Assembly (NCBI GenBank): GCA_910586555.1
Contig: CAJUJY010000003.1
Location: 1 to 64,000, forward strand
Direction: 5' to 3'
DNA length: 64,000 nt
Source of the DNA: an uncultured Lachnospiraceae bacterium
Lineage (GTDB): Bacteria; Bacillota; Clostridia; Lachnospirales; Lachnospiraceae
The position numbers and the translations under genes are program-made. Every line of letters begins with the position of its first letter. Within the stretch, counting starts at the first letter, position 1. Positions 54,208 through 63,611 of the stretch are shown piece by piece. The notes under the pieces were generated by a model. That model saw only the letters and a list, made by a program, of their open reading frames with translations, did not search any database and had not been told where the DNA came from.

Positions 54208-54933
54208 ATGAAAACGGCTGTTATTACAGGTGCATCACGTGGCATTGGATACGCCTGTGCCCTTAAATTTGCATCAATGGGATATAATATTGCGCTAAAC
54301 TGCCACAAAAACTCTGGCCTGCTTAATAAGCTTGAGAAAGAAACCTGTATTTATAATACCAGGTGCATTAAACACACTGGTGATATAGGCATTTTTGAAA
54401 ATGCTGACAGTTTTTTTAAAGATATAGAAAAAGAGGGCTGGCTGCCTGATGTACTTATAAATAATGCAGGCATGTCTTATATTGGGCTTATCCAGGATAT
54501 GTCCCCCAAAGAATGGGACTATATACTACAGACTAACTTAACTTCTGTATTTAACTGCTGCAAGCTTGTAATTCCTATGATGCTTAAACGTAAATCAGGC
54601 AAAATAATTAATATTTCATCTGTATGGGGCTGTGCCGGGGCTTCCACAGAGGCCGCCTATTCAGCATCAAAAGGCGGTGTTAATGCTTTTACAATGGCTC
54701 TTGCAAAGGAACTTGCACCAAGTAATATACAAGTTAATGCCATAGCATGTGGCATGATTAATACCAGCATGAACAATTCGTTTAGTGCAGAAGAAATAGA
54801 AGACATAAAAGAAGAAATCCCGGCCTGCCGTCTTGGTACTCCTGAAGAAGTAGCAGAATTTGCCTTACAGCTTGCAGAAAGCAGCAGCTACCTGACAGGC
54901 CAGGTAATAAAATTTGATGGTGGATGGATTTAA
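54208..54933 (+). CDS. Short-chain dehydrogenase/reductase (FabG-like)
   Basis: This 241-residue Rossmann-fold oxidoreductase has the NADP-binding TGASRGIGYACALKF at 8-22, INNAGMSYIG at ~85-94 and the catalytic Ser-Tyr-Lys as SSVWG and YSASKGG. The end (GQVIKFDGGWI) is typical of FabG. It is probably a 3-oxoacyl-ACP reductase type enzyme, but no other fatty-acid gene is adjacent and many SDRs share this profile. TGGAGG precedes the ATG. It converges on the next gene with 26 bp between. Confidence 0.9.
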   Translation: MKTAVITGASRGIGYACALKFASMGYNIALNCHKNSGLLNKLEKETCIYNTRCIKHTGDIGIFENADSFFKDIEKEGWLPDVLINNAGMSYIGLIQDMSPKEWDYILQTNLTSVFNCCKLVIPMMLKRKSGKIINISSVWGCAGASTEAAYSASKGGVNAFTMALAKELAPSNIQVNAIACGMINTSMNNSFSAEEIEDIKEEIPACRLGTPEEVAEFALQLAESSSYLTGQVIKFDGGWI

Positions 54934-54959
54934 CCATGCCATGCTAATATGTAGTATTT

Positions 54960-57296
54960 TTATTTTTCAAGATAGAAGTCCCTTGTATCTATTATCTGCT
55001 GCGGCACTTCTATTTTATCTTTCTGCCATACACGGAACTTTAAGTCATATTCCTTGGACTTTTTGCCACGTTCACGTACAAAGCGTGCCATTGCATCACG
55101 GAATAAAGGCTGTTCCGCTGCTTTTTCCCGTATTTCCTTAGAGAACGGGCAGTAGGTTGCAAGTATTTCCCTGACTGGCTTGCTAAGGCAAAGGCCGCCT
55201 TTAGATTCAAGCTTAATCCAGTTCTCATAATCAATTACAAATACTTCCCTTGTATTATTCCTGCATTTCTGTATCTGTAACTTAAGTTTGTCCTTTTTCT
55301 CATCTGAAAGTTCCCTGTTCTTACGGTAAAACTGTACAAAATCACTATACTCGCTTGTAAGGGATTTTATCTGGATATTATTCCATGCTGCACCCTGCAT
55401 TGTCCTGCAAAGTTCCCATCTGAACCTTCCAAACAATTTTATCATAACTGAATCAATATCTGTGTCAAGGAAAGCTGGCACAAGAAAACGCCCTTTGGAA
55501 TTTCTCTTCCTGCCACTAAGTTCCTGCCACATTACTGCGTTGCTTCCAAATACCGGGAATACTATAAAATCAGGAAATACTTCTTCCATTACATATTCCT
55601 TCTTAATCCCGGATTTATGTTCATTATACAATCCCTCACGGTAGAAAACTGAAAAATCAATTTCAAGCAGCTTGTTTAAAGATTCATTTATTTTTTGTGC
55701 TGAAAGATAGCATCTCTTTATTGACCCTGGACACCCTTCAGTAAATAAAAACGGGACAAACACTGAAACCTGCCCATATATAAGCCTGTGGTTTGTTTTA
55801 AACATATTCTGGACTTCATAATCAAACTTTGCCAGGTTATCCTTAACAAGTTCTTTCTCTTCTTCTTGTGTAATACGTCCTGTTTTACGCATATCACGCA
55901 AGTTCTCAAAGTAATCCATATCAAATTCACTTTTGGACGGCTCCCTTCTGCCTTCATAAATTTCAGTAAGCCATTCCTTCATGTTATAAACTGGACATTT
56001 TGCGTCCTCTGGCATATTTTCTTCAAGTGAAAGCAGTTCTTCCATTATCTCATATGAAACAAGTTTTTCACTTAAGAAACCATACTTAAGAAATAAATCA
56101 ATAATAAGTGGTGTCTTTTCTTCTGAATTATAATCTTTTAAAAACACGTTCCTGTATATATTGTAATAATTCTTTATAAGCCCCTGCCTTATTTTGCGTA
56201 CACTGTCATCAGTTGCCATTTTATCCTTAAGCTGTGCAAACTGTACAGCCAGGTCTTTAAACTGGTCTGCTATATCCTGCTCTACACCAGAATAATTAAG
56301 AATAATCCCTAAAGAACCATCTAATACGCTTACATCTATGCTTTCTCCTTCCTGGTTCTCCAGAACATTCCCAGAATCTGCTGTGCGGCTCTCACTAATA
56401 AGTGTAAAATAGGCCTCTTCCATAAACTTATGGTCTGCCCCAATATCAATACATGCTTTATCATATAACAGGTTCTCAAGCATGTTTATATTATCAATAA
56501 CACTGTCAAAAAGTGAAACTGCCTCCTTTATAACAATACCCTTATCCTTCATTGCCTTTGCTAACCCAAATACTAACATAAACAGGCTGTTTTCATTATT
56601 AATAAGAAAACCTGCAAGCTCTTTAAGGTATGCTGCATCTGAAGAACATTGTGATATTAAAGCATTAATAAGTGAAACTTCGTCTACAATATGGTATACA
56701 GGTATTATTGGATTTACATTTACAAATGCTTTCTGTACTTCTGCTGGTATGCTGCAACATGCTTTATAATATAATACTTTGTCAGCATCAATTCCATAAC
56801 TTTCTTTTTTACCATAGTCTTCCGGATTATCCGGTATATCTGTATTTTTAGGACTGATACCAGCTTTAGACGCAATCTCTTTATACTTTTCATCTGCATA
56901 TTTTATAAATTCACAGACTTTTAAAGCTGTACTGCCCATGTCGTCATATATTCTTGACAGTTCCCGTATGTATTTACCTAAAGTTGAATAAATAAGTGCG
57001 GCATAATCCTTATTTACCTTAACCAGTGCCCTTACTGCCTGGTTAAAACCCATTGCAGGAAACGCATATATTACTGAATCAATATCTGCAGTATATGTAA
57101 CCCTGTATTCCCCTGCTGCCAGGTCACAAAGCCCAAGAAAATTACCTGAACCAGCAACAACATTAACTCCCTCTGTAGTTATACGTATTCTTCCCTTGAC
57201 AACCAGGCACATTGATGTAATTGTTTCTCCTCTGGTATATATCTGTGTACCTTTAATAACCTGGTTGACACTATTTAGTTTAAGCTCTGCACTCAA
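54960..57296 (-). CDS. Large protein with N-terminal cyclic-nucleotide-binding domain
   Basis: At 778 residues this protein has a Crp-type cNMP-binding beta-roll at about 1-120 (IKGTQIYTRGETITSMCLVVKGRIRITTEG, then VAGSGNFLGLCDLAAGEYRVTYTA). The remaining ~650 residues are mostly helical and soluble, with no DNA-binding helix-turn-helix, kinase or membrane segment that I can identify. The classic phosphate-binding Arg pattern of Crp is not obvious, so ligand binding is uncertain. Similar Lachnospiraceae proteins exist as hypothetical Crp/Fnr-like proteins. Function unknown. Confidence 0.75.
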   Translation of the reverse strand: MSAELKLNSVNQVIKGTQIYTRGETITSMCLVVKGRIRITTEGVNVVAGSGNFLGLCDLAAGEYRVTYTADIDSVIYAFPAMGFNQAVRALVKVNKDYAALIYSTLGKYIRELSRIYDDMGSTALKVCEFIKYADEKYKEIASKAGISPKNTDIPDNPEDYGKKESYGIDADKVLYYKACCSIPAEVQKAFVNVNPIIPVYHIVDEVSLINALISQCSSDAAYLKELAGFLINNENSLFMLVFGLAKAMKDKGIVIKEAVSLFDSVIDNINMLENLLYDKACIDIGADHKFMEEAYFTLISESRTADSGNVLENQEGESIDVSVLDGSLGIILNYSGVEQDIADQFKDLAVQFAQLKDKMATDDSVRKIRQGLIKNYYNIYRNVFLKDYNSEEKTPLIIDLFLKYGFLSEKLVSYEIMEELLSLEENMPEDAKCPVYNMKEWLTEIYEGRREPSKSEFDMDYFENLRDMRKTGRITQEEEKELVKDNLAKFDYEVQNMFKTNHRLIYGQVSVFVPFLFTEGCPGSIKRCYLSAQKINESLNKLLEIDFSVFYREGLYNEHKSGIKKEYVMEEVFPDFIVFPVFGSNAVMWQELSGRKRNSKGRFLVPAFLDTDIDSVMIKLFGRFRWELCRTMQGAAWNNIQIKSLTSEYSDFVQFYRKNRELSDEKKDKLKLQIQKCRNNTREVFVIDYENWIKLESKGGLCLSKPVREILATYCPFSKEIREKAAEQPLFRDAMARFVRERGKKSKEYDLKFRVWQKDKIEVPQQIIDTRDFYLEK

Positions 57297-57410
57297 TGGT
57301 TATCCTCCTAAATGTTCCCTGAATTACATTATCTGTTTCTTATTATACAATCTTAAAGTTATAACGTCAACGGAACAATTAAAACTTTAACCTGTGCATT
57401 ATTCCTGTAA

Positions 57411-57439
57411 AAATAAAAAGACTGGTTATAAAACCAGCC
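57411..57439 (-). terminator. ffs: Terminator of SRP RNA
   Basis: On the minus strand GGCTGGTTTTATAACCAGTC is followed directly by TTTTTATTT. It lies about 40 bases after the SRP RNA 3' end. Confidence 0.85.
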
Positions 57440-57477
57440 CTATCATTATTAAATAAATAATAAATTTATAAATTAAT

Positions 57478-57743
57478 CCGTGCATCCTGTTTTGAATATG
57501 CTGTCACCAGCGTTACCTTGGCAGCCTGCTCAGCCCCAGCTACCTTACGGCACACAGAAATTCCCACTTAGTGCTGCTAGGTTCCCCTCCTGACACGGTT
57601 CATGGGGTTCCATTGCGTAAGACCAGAACGTCAACGCCACTTTCCAAGGGCAGCCTGGCAAGCAGCAAAACCCTGGACAGGACATCACCCCTGCTATAGC
57701 GGATTGCAGGTACAGGGCACCGCTAACTCCCCGGCTAGCACGG
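57478..57743 (-). ncRNA. ffs: Signal recognition particle RNA, large bacterial type
   Basis: The minus strand gives a ~266-base RNA whose apical domain holds GAACCGTGTCAGGA and GGGAACCTAGCAGCACTAAG-like motifs, the Ffh-binding helix 8 hallmark. The 5' and 3' ends are complementary (CCGTGC near the start, GCACGG at the end). The length fits the large Alu-containing SRP RNA of Bacillus and Clostridia. It lies downstream of tadA, the common Firmicutes arrangement, although dnaX does not follow here. It works with Ffh to target membrane proteins. Confidence 0.95.
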
Positions 57744-57755
57744 AAGTTTTATACT

Positions 57756-57785
57756 ATTATATATTTTATTTTCTGCATTTTGTAA
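57756..57785 (-). promoter_or_regulatory. SRP RNA promoter
   Basis: Minus strand TTACAA (57780-57785), 18-bp gap, TATAAT (57756-57761). It places the start within a few bases of the RNA 5' end. Confidence 0.7.
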
Positions 57786-57855
57786 TTATACATATAACAG
57801 CCTGTTATGTCAAGTGTTTACAGAATCTTTTCCTTTTAATTTAAAAATTTTTCTA

Positions 57856-58335
57856 TTATTCTGTACTTTTCTTTTTTTTCCTTAGTTCCCTGAAAAATTC
57901 TTTCATAATGCTGGTACATTCCTCTAAAAGTACACCTGTTGTCTTTTCTGTCTGGTGGTTAAACTGCCTTACCTGCATTAAATCAATTATACTGCCTGCA
58001 CATCCTGCCTTAGGGTTTGGTGCACCTATTACTATACGTGGTATACGTGCCTGTATTACTGCACCTGCGCACATAGGGCATGGTTCAAGTGTAACATACA
58101 TTATACAATCACAAAGCCGCCAGTCACCAAGTTTTTTTCCTGCCTTTTTCATTGCCAGAAGTTCAGCATGTGCAAGTGTGCTTTTATCTGTATTTCTCCT
58201 GTTATAGCCTCTTGCTATAATTTTATCCTGGTATACAATAACACATCCAACAGGCACTTCTCCTATAGCTGCTGCCTTTTTTGCCTGTTTTAATGCTTCC
58301 TTCATATATTTTTTATCAAATTCATTTTCTTGCAT
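57856..58335 (-). CDS. tadA: tRNA adenosine(34) deaminase
   Basis: This enzyme of 159 residues converts A34 to inosine in tRNA-Arg(ACG) so that it can read several codons. The zinc deaminase motifs are HAELLAMKKAG (catalytic Glu in HAE) and PCPMCAGAVIQARI. The C-terminal Lys-rich tail is typical. It precedes SRP RNA on the same strand. Length and motifs are normal. Confidence 0.95.
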   Translation of the reverse strand: MQENEFDKKYMKEALKQAKKAAAIGEVPVGCVIVYQDKIIARGYNRRNTDKSTLAHAELLAMKKAGKKLGDWRLCDCIMYVTLEPCPMCAGAVIQARIPRIVIGAPNPKAGCAGSIIDLMQVRQFNHQTEKTTGVLLEECTSIMKEFFRELRKKKKSTE

Positions 58336-58450
58336 TATTTACTTTTATCTCCATATATATTATTCTAAAATATATTAATTCTGTTTAGTAATAAGTTTAC
58401 CACTATTATATATTATAGTCAAAAGTAAATTTTTATCTTGAAAGAGAGGA

Positions 58451-59011
58451 TTGTATATGCTAGTTACATACAATACAGACCGTCTGGTTTTAAATGTCTT
58501 AAACCCGTCTAATGCAGGGCTTGTATTAAATTTTTACATCCGGAATAAAAACTTTTTAGAACCACATGAACCTAAACGCACTAAACTTTTTTATACATAT
58601 GGTTTCCAGCGTGCAAACCTTGCATGTGAATATAATGCTTTTATTAAACAGTCAAATATAAGATACTGGATTTCATTAAATAATGATCCTGGAAGTGTAA
58701 TTGGCACAGTATGCTTCAATAATATCTTAAAAGGTGCATTTTGCAGTTGTATGGCAGGATACAAACTTGGCAGGGAGTATTGTGGCAACGGTTATATGTA
58801 TGAAACATTAAACATGCTTATTCCTATTGTATGCAAAGAGCTTTCAATGCACCGCATAGAAGCAATGGTTATGCCTGGCAATATGCCATCAATTAATCTT
58901 CTTAACAGGCTTGGTTTTAAGGAAGAAGGTTATTTACATTCTTTTGCCCAGATAAACGGCATATGGGAAGACCATATCTTATACTCATATATAAACCAGG
59001 GGATTATATAA
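58451..59011 (+). CDS. GNAT acetyltransferase (RimJ/RimL-like)
   Basis: This cytoplasmic acetyltransferase (186 aa) has the RimJ/RimL layout. It starts with TDRLVLNVLNPSNAGLVLNFY, then an IRYWISLNNDPGSVIGTVCF core strand, the acetyl-CoA loop region GYKLGREYCGNGYMYETL and the C-terminal NMPSINLLNRLGFKEEGYLHSF. The substrate may be a ribosomal protein N-terminus or a small molecule. AGAGAGG precedes the ATG. It has no operon partner. Confidence 0.88.
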   Translation: MYMLVTYNTDRLVLNVLNPSNAGLVLNFYIRNKNFLEPHEPKRTKLFYTYGFQRANLACEYNAFIKQSNIRYWISLNNDPGSVIGTVCFNNILKGAFCSCMAGYKLGREYCGNGYMYETLNMLIPIVCKELSMHRIEAMVMPGNMPSINLLNRLGFKEEGYLHSFAQINGIWEDHILYSYINQGII

Positions 59012-59029
59012 GCTGCATTTCTTGTAATA

Positions 59030-60196
59030 TTATATACTGATTTCTGTAATCCAGTAGCCAAACACGCCATATATTACTTTTCCAGGACCTAACGGCTGGA
59101 ATTTATTAAATGAAAATGCTGCTGCCCTTTTGCTTTCCTGTTCACTATATACACCTGGTACGCCAAGTGCATAGTGCCCGTTACAAAGTTTTGCAAATAT
59201 AAGATGTTTATAACAGTAATATCCATGAAGCAAAAACCTGTTATTAGCAAAAGACCAAAGGCGTATTGGCATACAGCCTATATCCTTTGGCTCTATCCTT
59301 ACACTTTCTTCTATATCCCCGGATTTAAAAGGATACATAACAGGAAAGTTTCTAAGTATACGCATGCCAAAATCCTCATCTTTCTTATTATAGCTTTTAT
59401 ATGGACATACATTACAGCCATACAAAGTTTTATCCTCTTCTATATCCTGTGTCTTAATATCAGGTTCTACATTTTGTGAAAAAATCTCTTTTTTTTCTTT
59501 ATCTTTATTATTTTTGTTGCTGTCATTTTCTGTGCTGCCTATTAAACTGGCATTATCCTTATTTGTATTGTTACTATTTGTATTATCCTCTGTAGCCTTA
59601 TTACTGGTACTGGAACTTCCAGCAGCCGTTGTAATAGCATTATTTTCTGTATTATTTTTTATATCACTCTTTATATTCTCTTCTTTTCCACTGGCAGAAG
59701 TATTTCCAGAAACATAAGATGTGCTGGTATTTTCCTTACTTCCAGCAGCTTTGTTATCTTCTGTGTTTTTATTATTGTTTAAATTTGCCCTGTCCTTAGT
59801 ATTTTTATCTAACATATTTATTTTATTTCCTATATATATGCTTTCATTAGTCCATGTTGTAGCATAATATTCATTATCATTTATATATATTACTGCCCCG
59901 TCAAAGTCACTGGCAGTATGTCCACTTGAAAACACATCTTCTGCATTAGTTGCTGTTTTAAGCTGTAAGCTTCCTGAATGTCCCATAAGCCTGCCCATAC
60001 TTACATATTCTATAGCCATCTTTTCCTGCTTAAAAAGCCATGCTTCTGGCATAAAACTTGTTTCAAATGCCCTCATCTGTACTGTAACCCTGCACTGCCT
60101 TCCTTTTTGCTCAAGCTTAACATAGCCTATATTCTGCCCTTTTTCCCCGTTTAAATACTGGTAAAGATACGAAACAATCCGTCTGTACTGGTTCAT
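59030..60196 (-). CDS. DUF6128-like protein with Asn/Thr/Ser-rich central linker
   Basis: This product of about 388 residues starts at 60196, where GGAGGG lies five bases upstream. A folded N-terminal part (NQYRRIVSYLYQYLNGEKGQNIGYVKLEQ... to ~125) and a C-terminal part (GCNVCPYKSYNKKDEDFGMRILRNFPVMYPF... to the end) are joined by a low-complexity linker of about 130 residues dominated by N, T, S, K and E. The halves resemble the DUF6128 family of Lachnospiraceae. No signal peptide or enzyme motif is visible. The linker may be variable between strains. Confidence 0.65.
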   Translation of the reverse strand: MNQYRRIVSYLYQYLNGEKGQNIGYVKLEQKGRQCRVTVQMRAFETSFMPEAWLFKQEKMAIEYVSMGRLMGHSGSLQLKTATNAEDVFSSGHTASDFDGAVIYINDNEYYATTWTNESIYIGNKINMLDKNTKDRANLNNNKNTEDNKAAGSKENTSTSYVSGNTSASGKEENIKSDIKNNTENNAITTAAGSSSTSNKATEDNTNSNNTNKDNASLIGSTENDSNKNNKDKEKKEIFSQNVEPDIKTQDIEEDKTLYGCNVCPYKSYNKKDEDFGMRILRNFPVMYPFKSGDIEESVRIEPKDIGCMPIRLWSFANNRFLLHGYYCYKHLIFAKLCNGHYALGVPGVYSEQESKRAAAFSFNKFQPLGPGKVIYGVFGYWITEISI

Positions 60197-60390
60197 CAAA
60201 TCCCTCCATTCCAACCCGTCTTATAAATATTGTCATTAACTGGCACGTATACACCGCACTGTCTTATCAAACTATATTCATATTACAACATTAAATAGAA
60301 CTAAATTTTGATTTTTTATTTTTACAAAAAATGTGCAGAAATCCCACCCATCCAGATGCGGTCTGGATAGCACAAAAGCGTATAAAATTC

Positions 60391-60419
60391 TTGATAACAT
60401 ATATAACATATAGTATAAT
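60391..60419 (+). promoter_or_regulatory. Promoter of the mrp gene
   Basis: TTGATA (60391-60396), 17-bp gap, TATAAT (60414-60419). The leader would be about 140 bases. The rest of the 367-bp divergent gap 60197-60563 contains a small hairpin, ATCCAGA/TCTGGAT near 60350, and nothing else notable. Confidence 0.7.
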
Positions 60420-60563
60420 ATATATGGCAAATAATTATAGACATACAAATACAATATTATTTTTAATAAATTATTATTTTGTATTTTGTCCTAGGTACAA
60501 AAGAAAATTTTTTTAATAGAAAATATGTGCCGCCGGTTAAAGGCAGCAGAATGGAGGATTATT

Positions 60564-61388
60564 ATGGATGAAACTTGTACACATGACTGTTCAAACTGTA
60601 GTGCAAACTGTGAAAGCAGGGATCCTAAAAGCCTGCTTGAACCACCACACAAAGACAGCAGCATTAAAAAGGTTATAGGGGTTATAAGCGGCAAAGGCGG
60701 CGTAGGAAAATCTATGGTTTCTTCAATGCTTGCCGTTAATTTCCAGAAAAAAGGGTATAATACTGCCATTCTTGATGCAGATATTACTGGCCCTTCAATA
60801 CCTAAAGCTTTTGGAATAACAGAACGTGCAATGGGTGATGAAAATGGTATTTTCCCTGCCAGAAGCAAAACGGGCATACAGACCATGTCAGTAAACCTGC
60901 TTCTTGAAAACACTACTGACCCTGTTATATGGAGAGGCCCTGTTATTGCAGGAACTGTAAAACAGTTCTGGCAGGACGTAATCTGGAAAGATGTTGATTA
61001 TATGTTTGTAGATATGCCACCTGGAACGGGTGATGTTGCGCTTACTGTATTCCAGTCCCTGCCTGTAGACGGGATTGTTATTGTAACCTCACCACAGGAA
61101 CTCGTTTCCATGATTGTTTCAAAAGCTGTAAAAATGGCACAAATGATGGACGTGCCTGTTATTGGCATTATTGAAAACATGAGTTATATAGAATGTCCAT
61201 GCTGTGGTGAACACATAGAAGTATTTGGCAAAAGCCATCTTGACGAAGTTGCAGGAGAATACGGGCTTCCTGTGCTTGGACGCATACCTATGGCATCTGG
61301 AATTGCTGCTGCAAGTGATGCAGGCAATATAGAAGAACTGGAATGTAACTGGTTTAATGATGCAGTTACTGCAATAGAAAATATATAA
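60564..61388 (+). CDS. mrp: Mrp/NBP35-family Fe-S cluster carrier ATPase
   Basis: This 274-residue P-loop protein carries iron-sulfur clusters to client enzymes. I start at 60564, with GGAGG seven bases upstream. A Cys-rich N-terminus (CTHDCSNCSANCES) resembles NBP35. The deviant Walker A is GKGGVGKS, switch motifs DADITGPS and FVDMPPGTGD follow, and the C-terminal cluster-binding pair lies in ECPCCGEH. A promoter and a terminator flank it closely, so it is monocistronic. Confidence 0.93.
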   Translation: MDETCTHDCSNCSANCESRDPKSLLEPPHKDSSIKKVIGVISGKGGVGKSMVSSMLAVNFQKKGYNTAILDADITGPSIPKAFGITERAMGDENGIFPARSKTGIQTMSVNLLLENTTDPVIWRGPVIAGTVKQFWQDVIWKDVDYMFVDMPPGTGDVALTVFQSLPVDGIVIVTSPQELVSMIVSKAVKMAQMMDVPVIGIIENMSYIECPCCGEHIEVFGKSHLDEVAGEYGLPVLGRIPMASGIAAASDAGNIEELECNWFNDAVTAIENI

Positions 61389-61482
61389 TATATACAACAA
61401 TGCTTATAACAGTAATAAATTATACATTAAAATAGTTATATTTCATTTATAATATATTCTAGAAAAATATAAACTTCAAAAA

Positions 61483-61526
61483 AATAATGGAAATCCCATA
61501 TACTTTATATAGGGATTTCCATTATT
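61483..61526 (+). terminator. Terminator of mrp
   Basis: AATAATGGAAATCCC (61483-61497) and its complement (61512-61526) form a perfect 15-bp stem followed by seven T. Confidence 0.85.
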
Positions 61527-61598
61527 TTTTTGTTTTATAAACTAACTATAAAGTTACATATAATGATATAAATAATTATTATATTTTACCTATATGGC

Positions 61599-61627
61599 TT
61601 GACATCTATTATATATTATGATATATA
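61599..61627 (+). promoter_or_regulatory. Promoter of the DPBB-like gene
   Basis: TTGACA (61599-61604), 17-bp gap, TATATA (61622-61627), about 40 bases before the ATG. The -35 is perfect. Confidence 0.65.
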
Positions 61628-61672
61628 TATAGATATTCTATATAATAATTTTTTAAGAGGAGGAAATGTTTT

Positions 61673-62563
61673 ATGTTTAAAAAACTATTAGCAACTGCTT
61701 TATGTGGGGTCTGTGTATTTTCTTGTAGTTCCAGCATAACTGCATCAGAAAGGGCTTTTTATTCAAAAATTATACCAGAAACGTCATATGCAAACACTTT
61801 AATTGAGTATAAAGGAAATTCTTTATGGAAAGTTATTGACGATATGCCATATAACATCAAAAAAATATCCCAAAATATTAAAACAGATGTAAATCCTTTA
61901 CTTTACAACTTTAACAACTCAATAAATAACCTTGAAAAACAAGAAAAAACTTTACAGGTTTATGAAGAAAATTCTGACCCGGTTTATGAAGAAATTCTTC
62001 CAGATCCGGAATTAGGAATGAGGGTATTGTATGATAACTGGGGAGAAATAGAAAAGATTTATGTATTATATAATAATCAATACCAGGAATTAAATAAAAT
62101 AATGGCACAGGTATCTAAACAAAGAATTGTAGTAAATTTAGAAGAACTAGAACCTCTGGAAAAAGGAACCAGACTGGATCCGGGAACATATAAGTATGGC
62201 AAATTAGTTCCTGAAACAATGGAATTATTTGGTGTTAAAAGAAATTCAATAAAAATTACTGATAGTAAAGTAACAGGAAAAGGGGATTTTACAGTCTATC
62301 TTAGTGCTATGGGCGACAATGATAATAATTCAAAACAAGGTGATTGTGCAACTAATAAGAGAATTGACAATCCCTATTCTGGTACATCAATAAAAGTTAC
62401 TAATAAAACAAATAATACTACATATACATTTATTAAAAATGATAATGGTGACTTGCCAAATGCAGTAATTGATATCTGGAAAACGGGTGTTAAAAAACTT
62501 GGAATTACATCTACAAATTATGATGATATTAAACAAGCTGTTGTATATACATATAATTATTAA
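61673..62563 (+). CDS. Secreted protein with RlpA-like double-psi beta-barrel
   Basis: This 296-aa exported protein has the signal MFKKLLATALCGVCVFSCSSS; the Cys at residue 18 could be a lipidation site but the lipobox (VFSC) is poor. A helical region and a segment with repeated VYEE follow. Residues ~200-290 resemble an RlpA/expansin-type double-psi beta-barrel: GKGDFTVYL, then SGTSIKVTNKTNNTTYTF, NDNGDLPNAVIDIW and VKKLGI in the expected order. The usual DRGP motif is reduced to NDNG, so enzymatic action on peptidoglycan is doubtful. AGGAGG precedes the ATG. It lies 49 bp before a lipoprotein gene. Confidence 0.65.
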   Translation: MFKKLLATALCGVCVFSCSSSITASERAFYSKIIPETSYANTLIEYKGNSLWKVIDDMPYNIKKISQNIKTDVNPLLYNFNNSINNLEKQEKTLQVYEENSDPVYEEILPDPELGMRVLYDNWGEIEKIYVLYNNQYQELNKIMAQVSKQRIVVNLEELEPLEKGTRLDPGTYKYGKLVPETMELFGVKRNSIKITDSKVTGKGDFTVYLSAMGDNDNNSKQGDCATNKRIDNPYSGTSIKVTNKTNNTTYTFIKNDNGDLPNAVIDIWKTGVKKLGITSTNYDDIKQAVVYTYNY

Positions 62564-62612
62564 AAACATACAAAAAATTTATATAATTACAGCTTTAAGG
62601 AGATATATATTA

Positions 62613-63611
62613 ATGAAAAAAACTTATATACTGTTTCTTTTAATAATATCCTGTCTTTCAGGCTGTAATGCCAGACAATCTGAAAAACAGAAAGTACCAG
62701 TAACTATATCTGCCAGTCCCTCACCAGATATTTCTGAAAAAACGCCTTATCTATCTATAACAGAATCTTATTATTCCAATGCAGCAGAAACAGATATAGG
62801 CAGTAAATGTATTGTATATAATATACAAACTAAAGAAATTGAAGAAAAAGGTTCTGTTAATTATACATCAGGATACCCGCTTACCACATATTCAGAAAAA
62901 TTTAATGATATATTTTTTAGTGCTTATAGTGGAAGAGGCGACCAGATATATAAATACAATAACAACCAGAATATCCAGATGACAGATAAATTTTACAGTA
63001 TTAACCATATGTTGTCATGTGGTGATAAAATTTTTATAGCAGCCAAGCTATTAAAACATTACTGTATGGAACCTTTTATATTTGACCCTGTTTCAAAAGA
63101 ATGTACCAGGGTGTTTCCAGATAAAAAAGATGACCGCTTTACATGGTTTGTTGGAAATGTTCCAGAACTAAATTCTGTTTTGTTTTCATACCGTTCTGAT
63201 AATAAAGAACGGGAATGTGGGGTAAATGAATGTTCCACATCAAGAATTGCATTATTAAACATGGAAACAGGCCAGGTCAGGCAAATATACAAACTTCATA
63301 AATATATATGGGGTGTTGCAGGAAATAAAGAAAAATTATATATTCTTTGTGCAAAATCTGGTGTACAAAAAAGAGATAAAAATATCCTTTATGAAATAGA
63401 TATGGCAACAAAAGAAAAAAGGAAACTTAAAATCCCTATAGTTGCAACAGAGAAACTATCCTTATGGGATAATATATTATACTGTATTGGACGTAATACT
63501 AATGGAAAGAACAGAGGAATATATGCCATCAATCTTTCAACATTAAAAGCAGATTTAGTTTTTCCACAAGAAAAAGGTGCATTTATTAATGGTTTTTCTA
63601 TGTGTTATTAA
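62613..63611 (+). CDS. Lipoprotein, likely beta-propeller, function unknown
   Basis: This 332-residue product starts at 62613, with AAGGAG ten bases upstream. The signal MKKTYILFLLIISCLSGCNA has a good lipobox (LSGC). The rest has recurrent strand-like units such as NNILYCIGRNTNGKNRGIYAINL and KEKLYILCAKSGVQKRDKNILYEID, which suggests a propeller of the kind found in surface sensor lipoproteins. It shares the transcript of the DPBB-like gene. No family was recognised. Confidence 0.7.
   Translation: MKKTYILFLLIISCLSGCNARQSEKQKVPVTISASPSPDISEKTPYLSITESYYSNAAETDIGSKCIVYNIQTKEIEEKGSVNYTSGYPLTTYSEKFNDIFFSAYSGRGDQIYKYNNNQNIQMTDKFYSINHMLSCGDKIFIAAKLLKHYCMEPFIFDPVSKECTRVFPDKKDDRFTWFVGNVPELNSVLFSYRSDNKERECGVNECSTSRIALLNMETGQVRQIYKLHKYIWGVAGNKEKLYILCAKSGVQKRDKNILYEIDMATKEKRKLKIPIVATEKLSLWDNILYCIGRNTNGKNRGIYAINLSTLKADLVFPQEKGAFINGFSMCY

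Noticed and set aside
60345..60370. Terminator near ATCCAGATGCGGTCTGGAT
   Set aside because: The stem is only 7 bp with no T-tract, and no transcript ends there by context.
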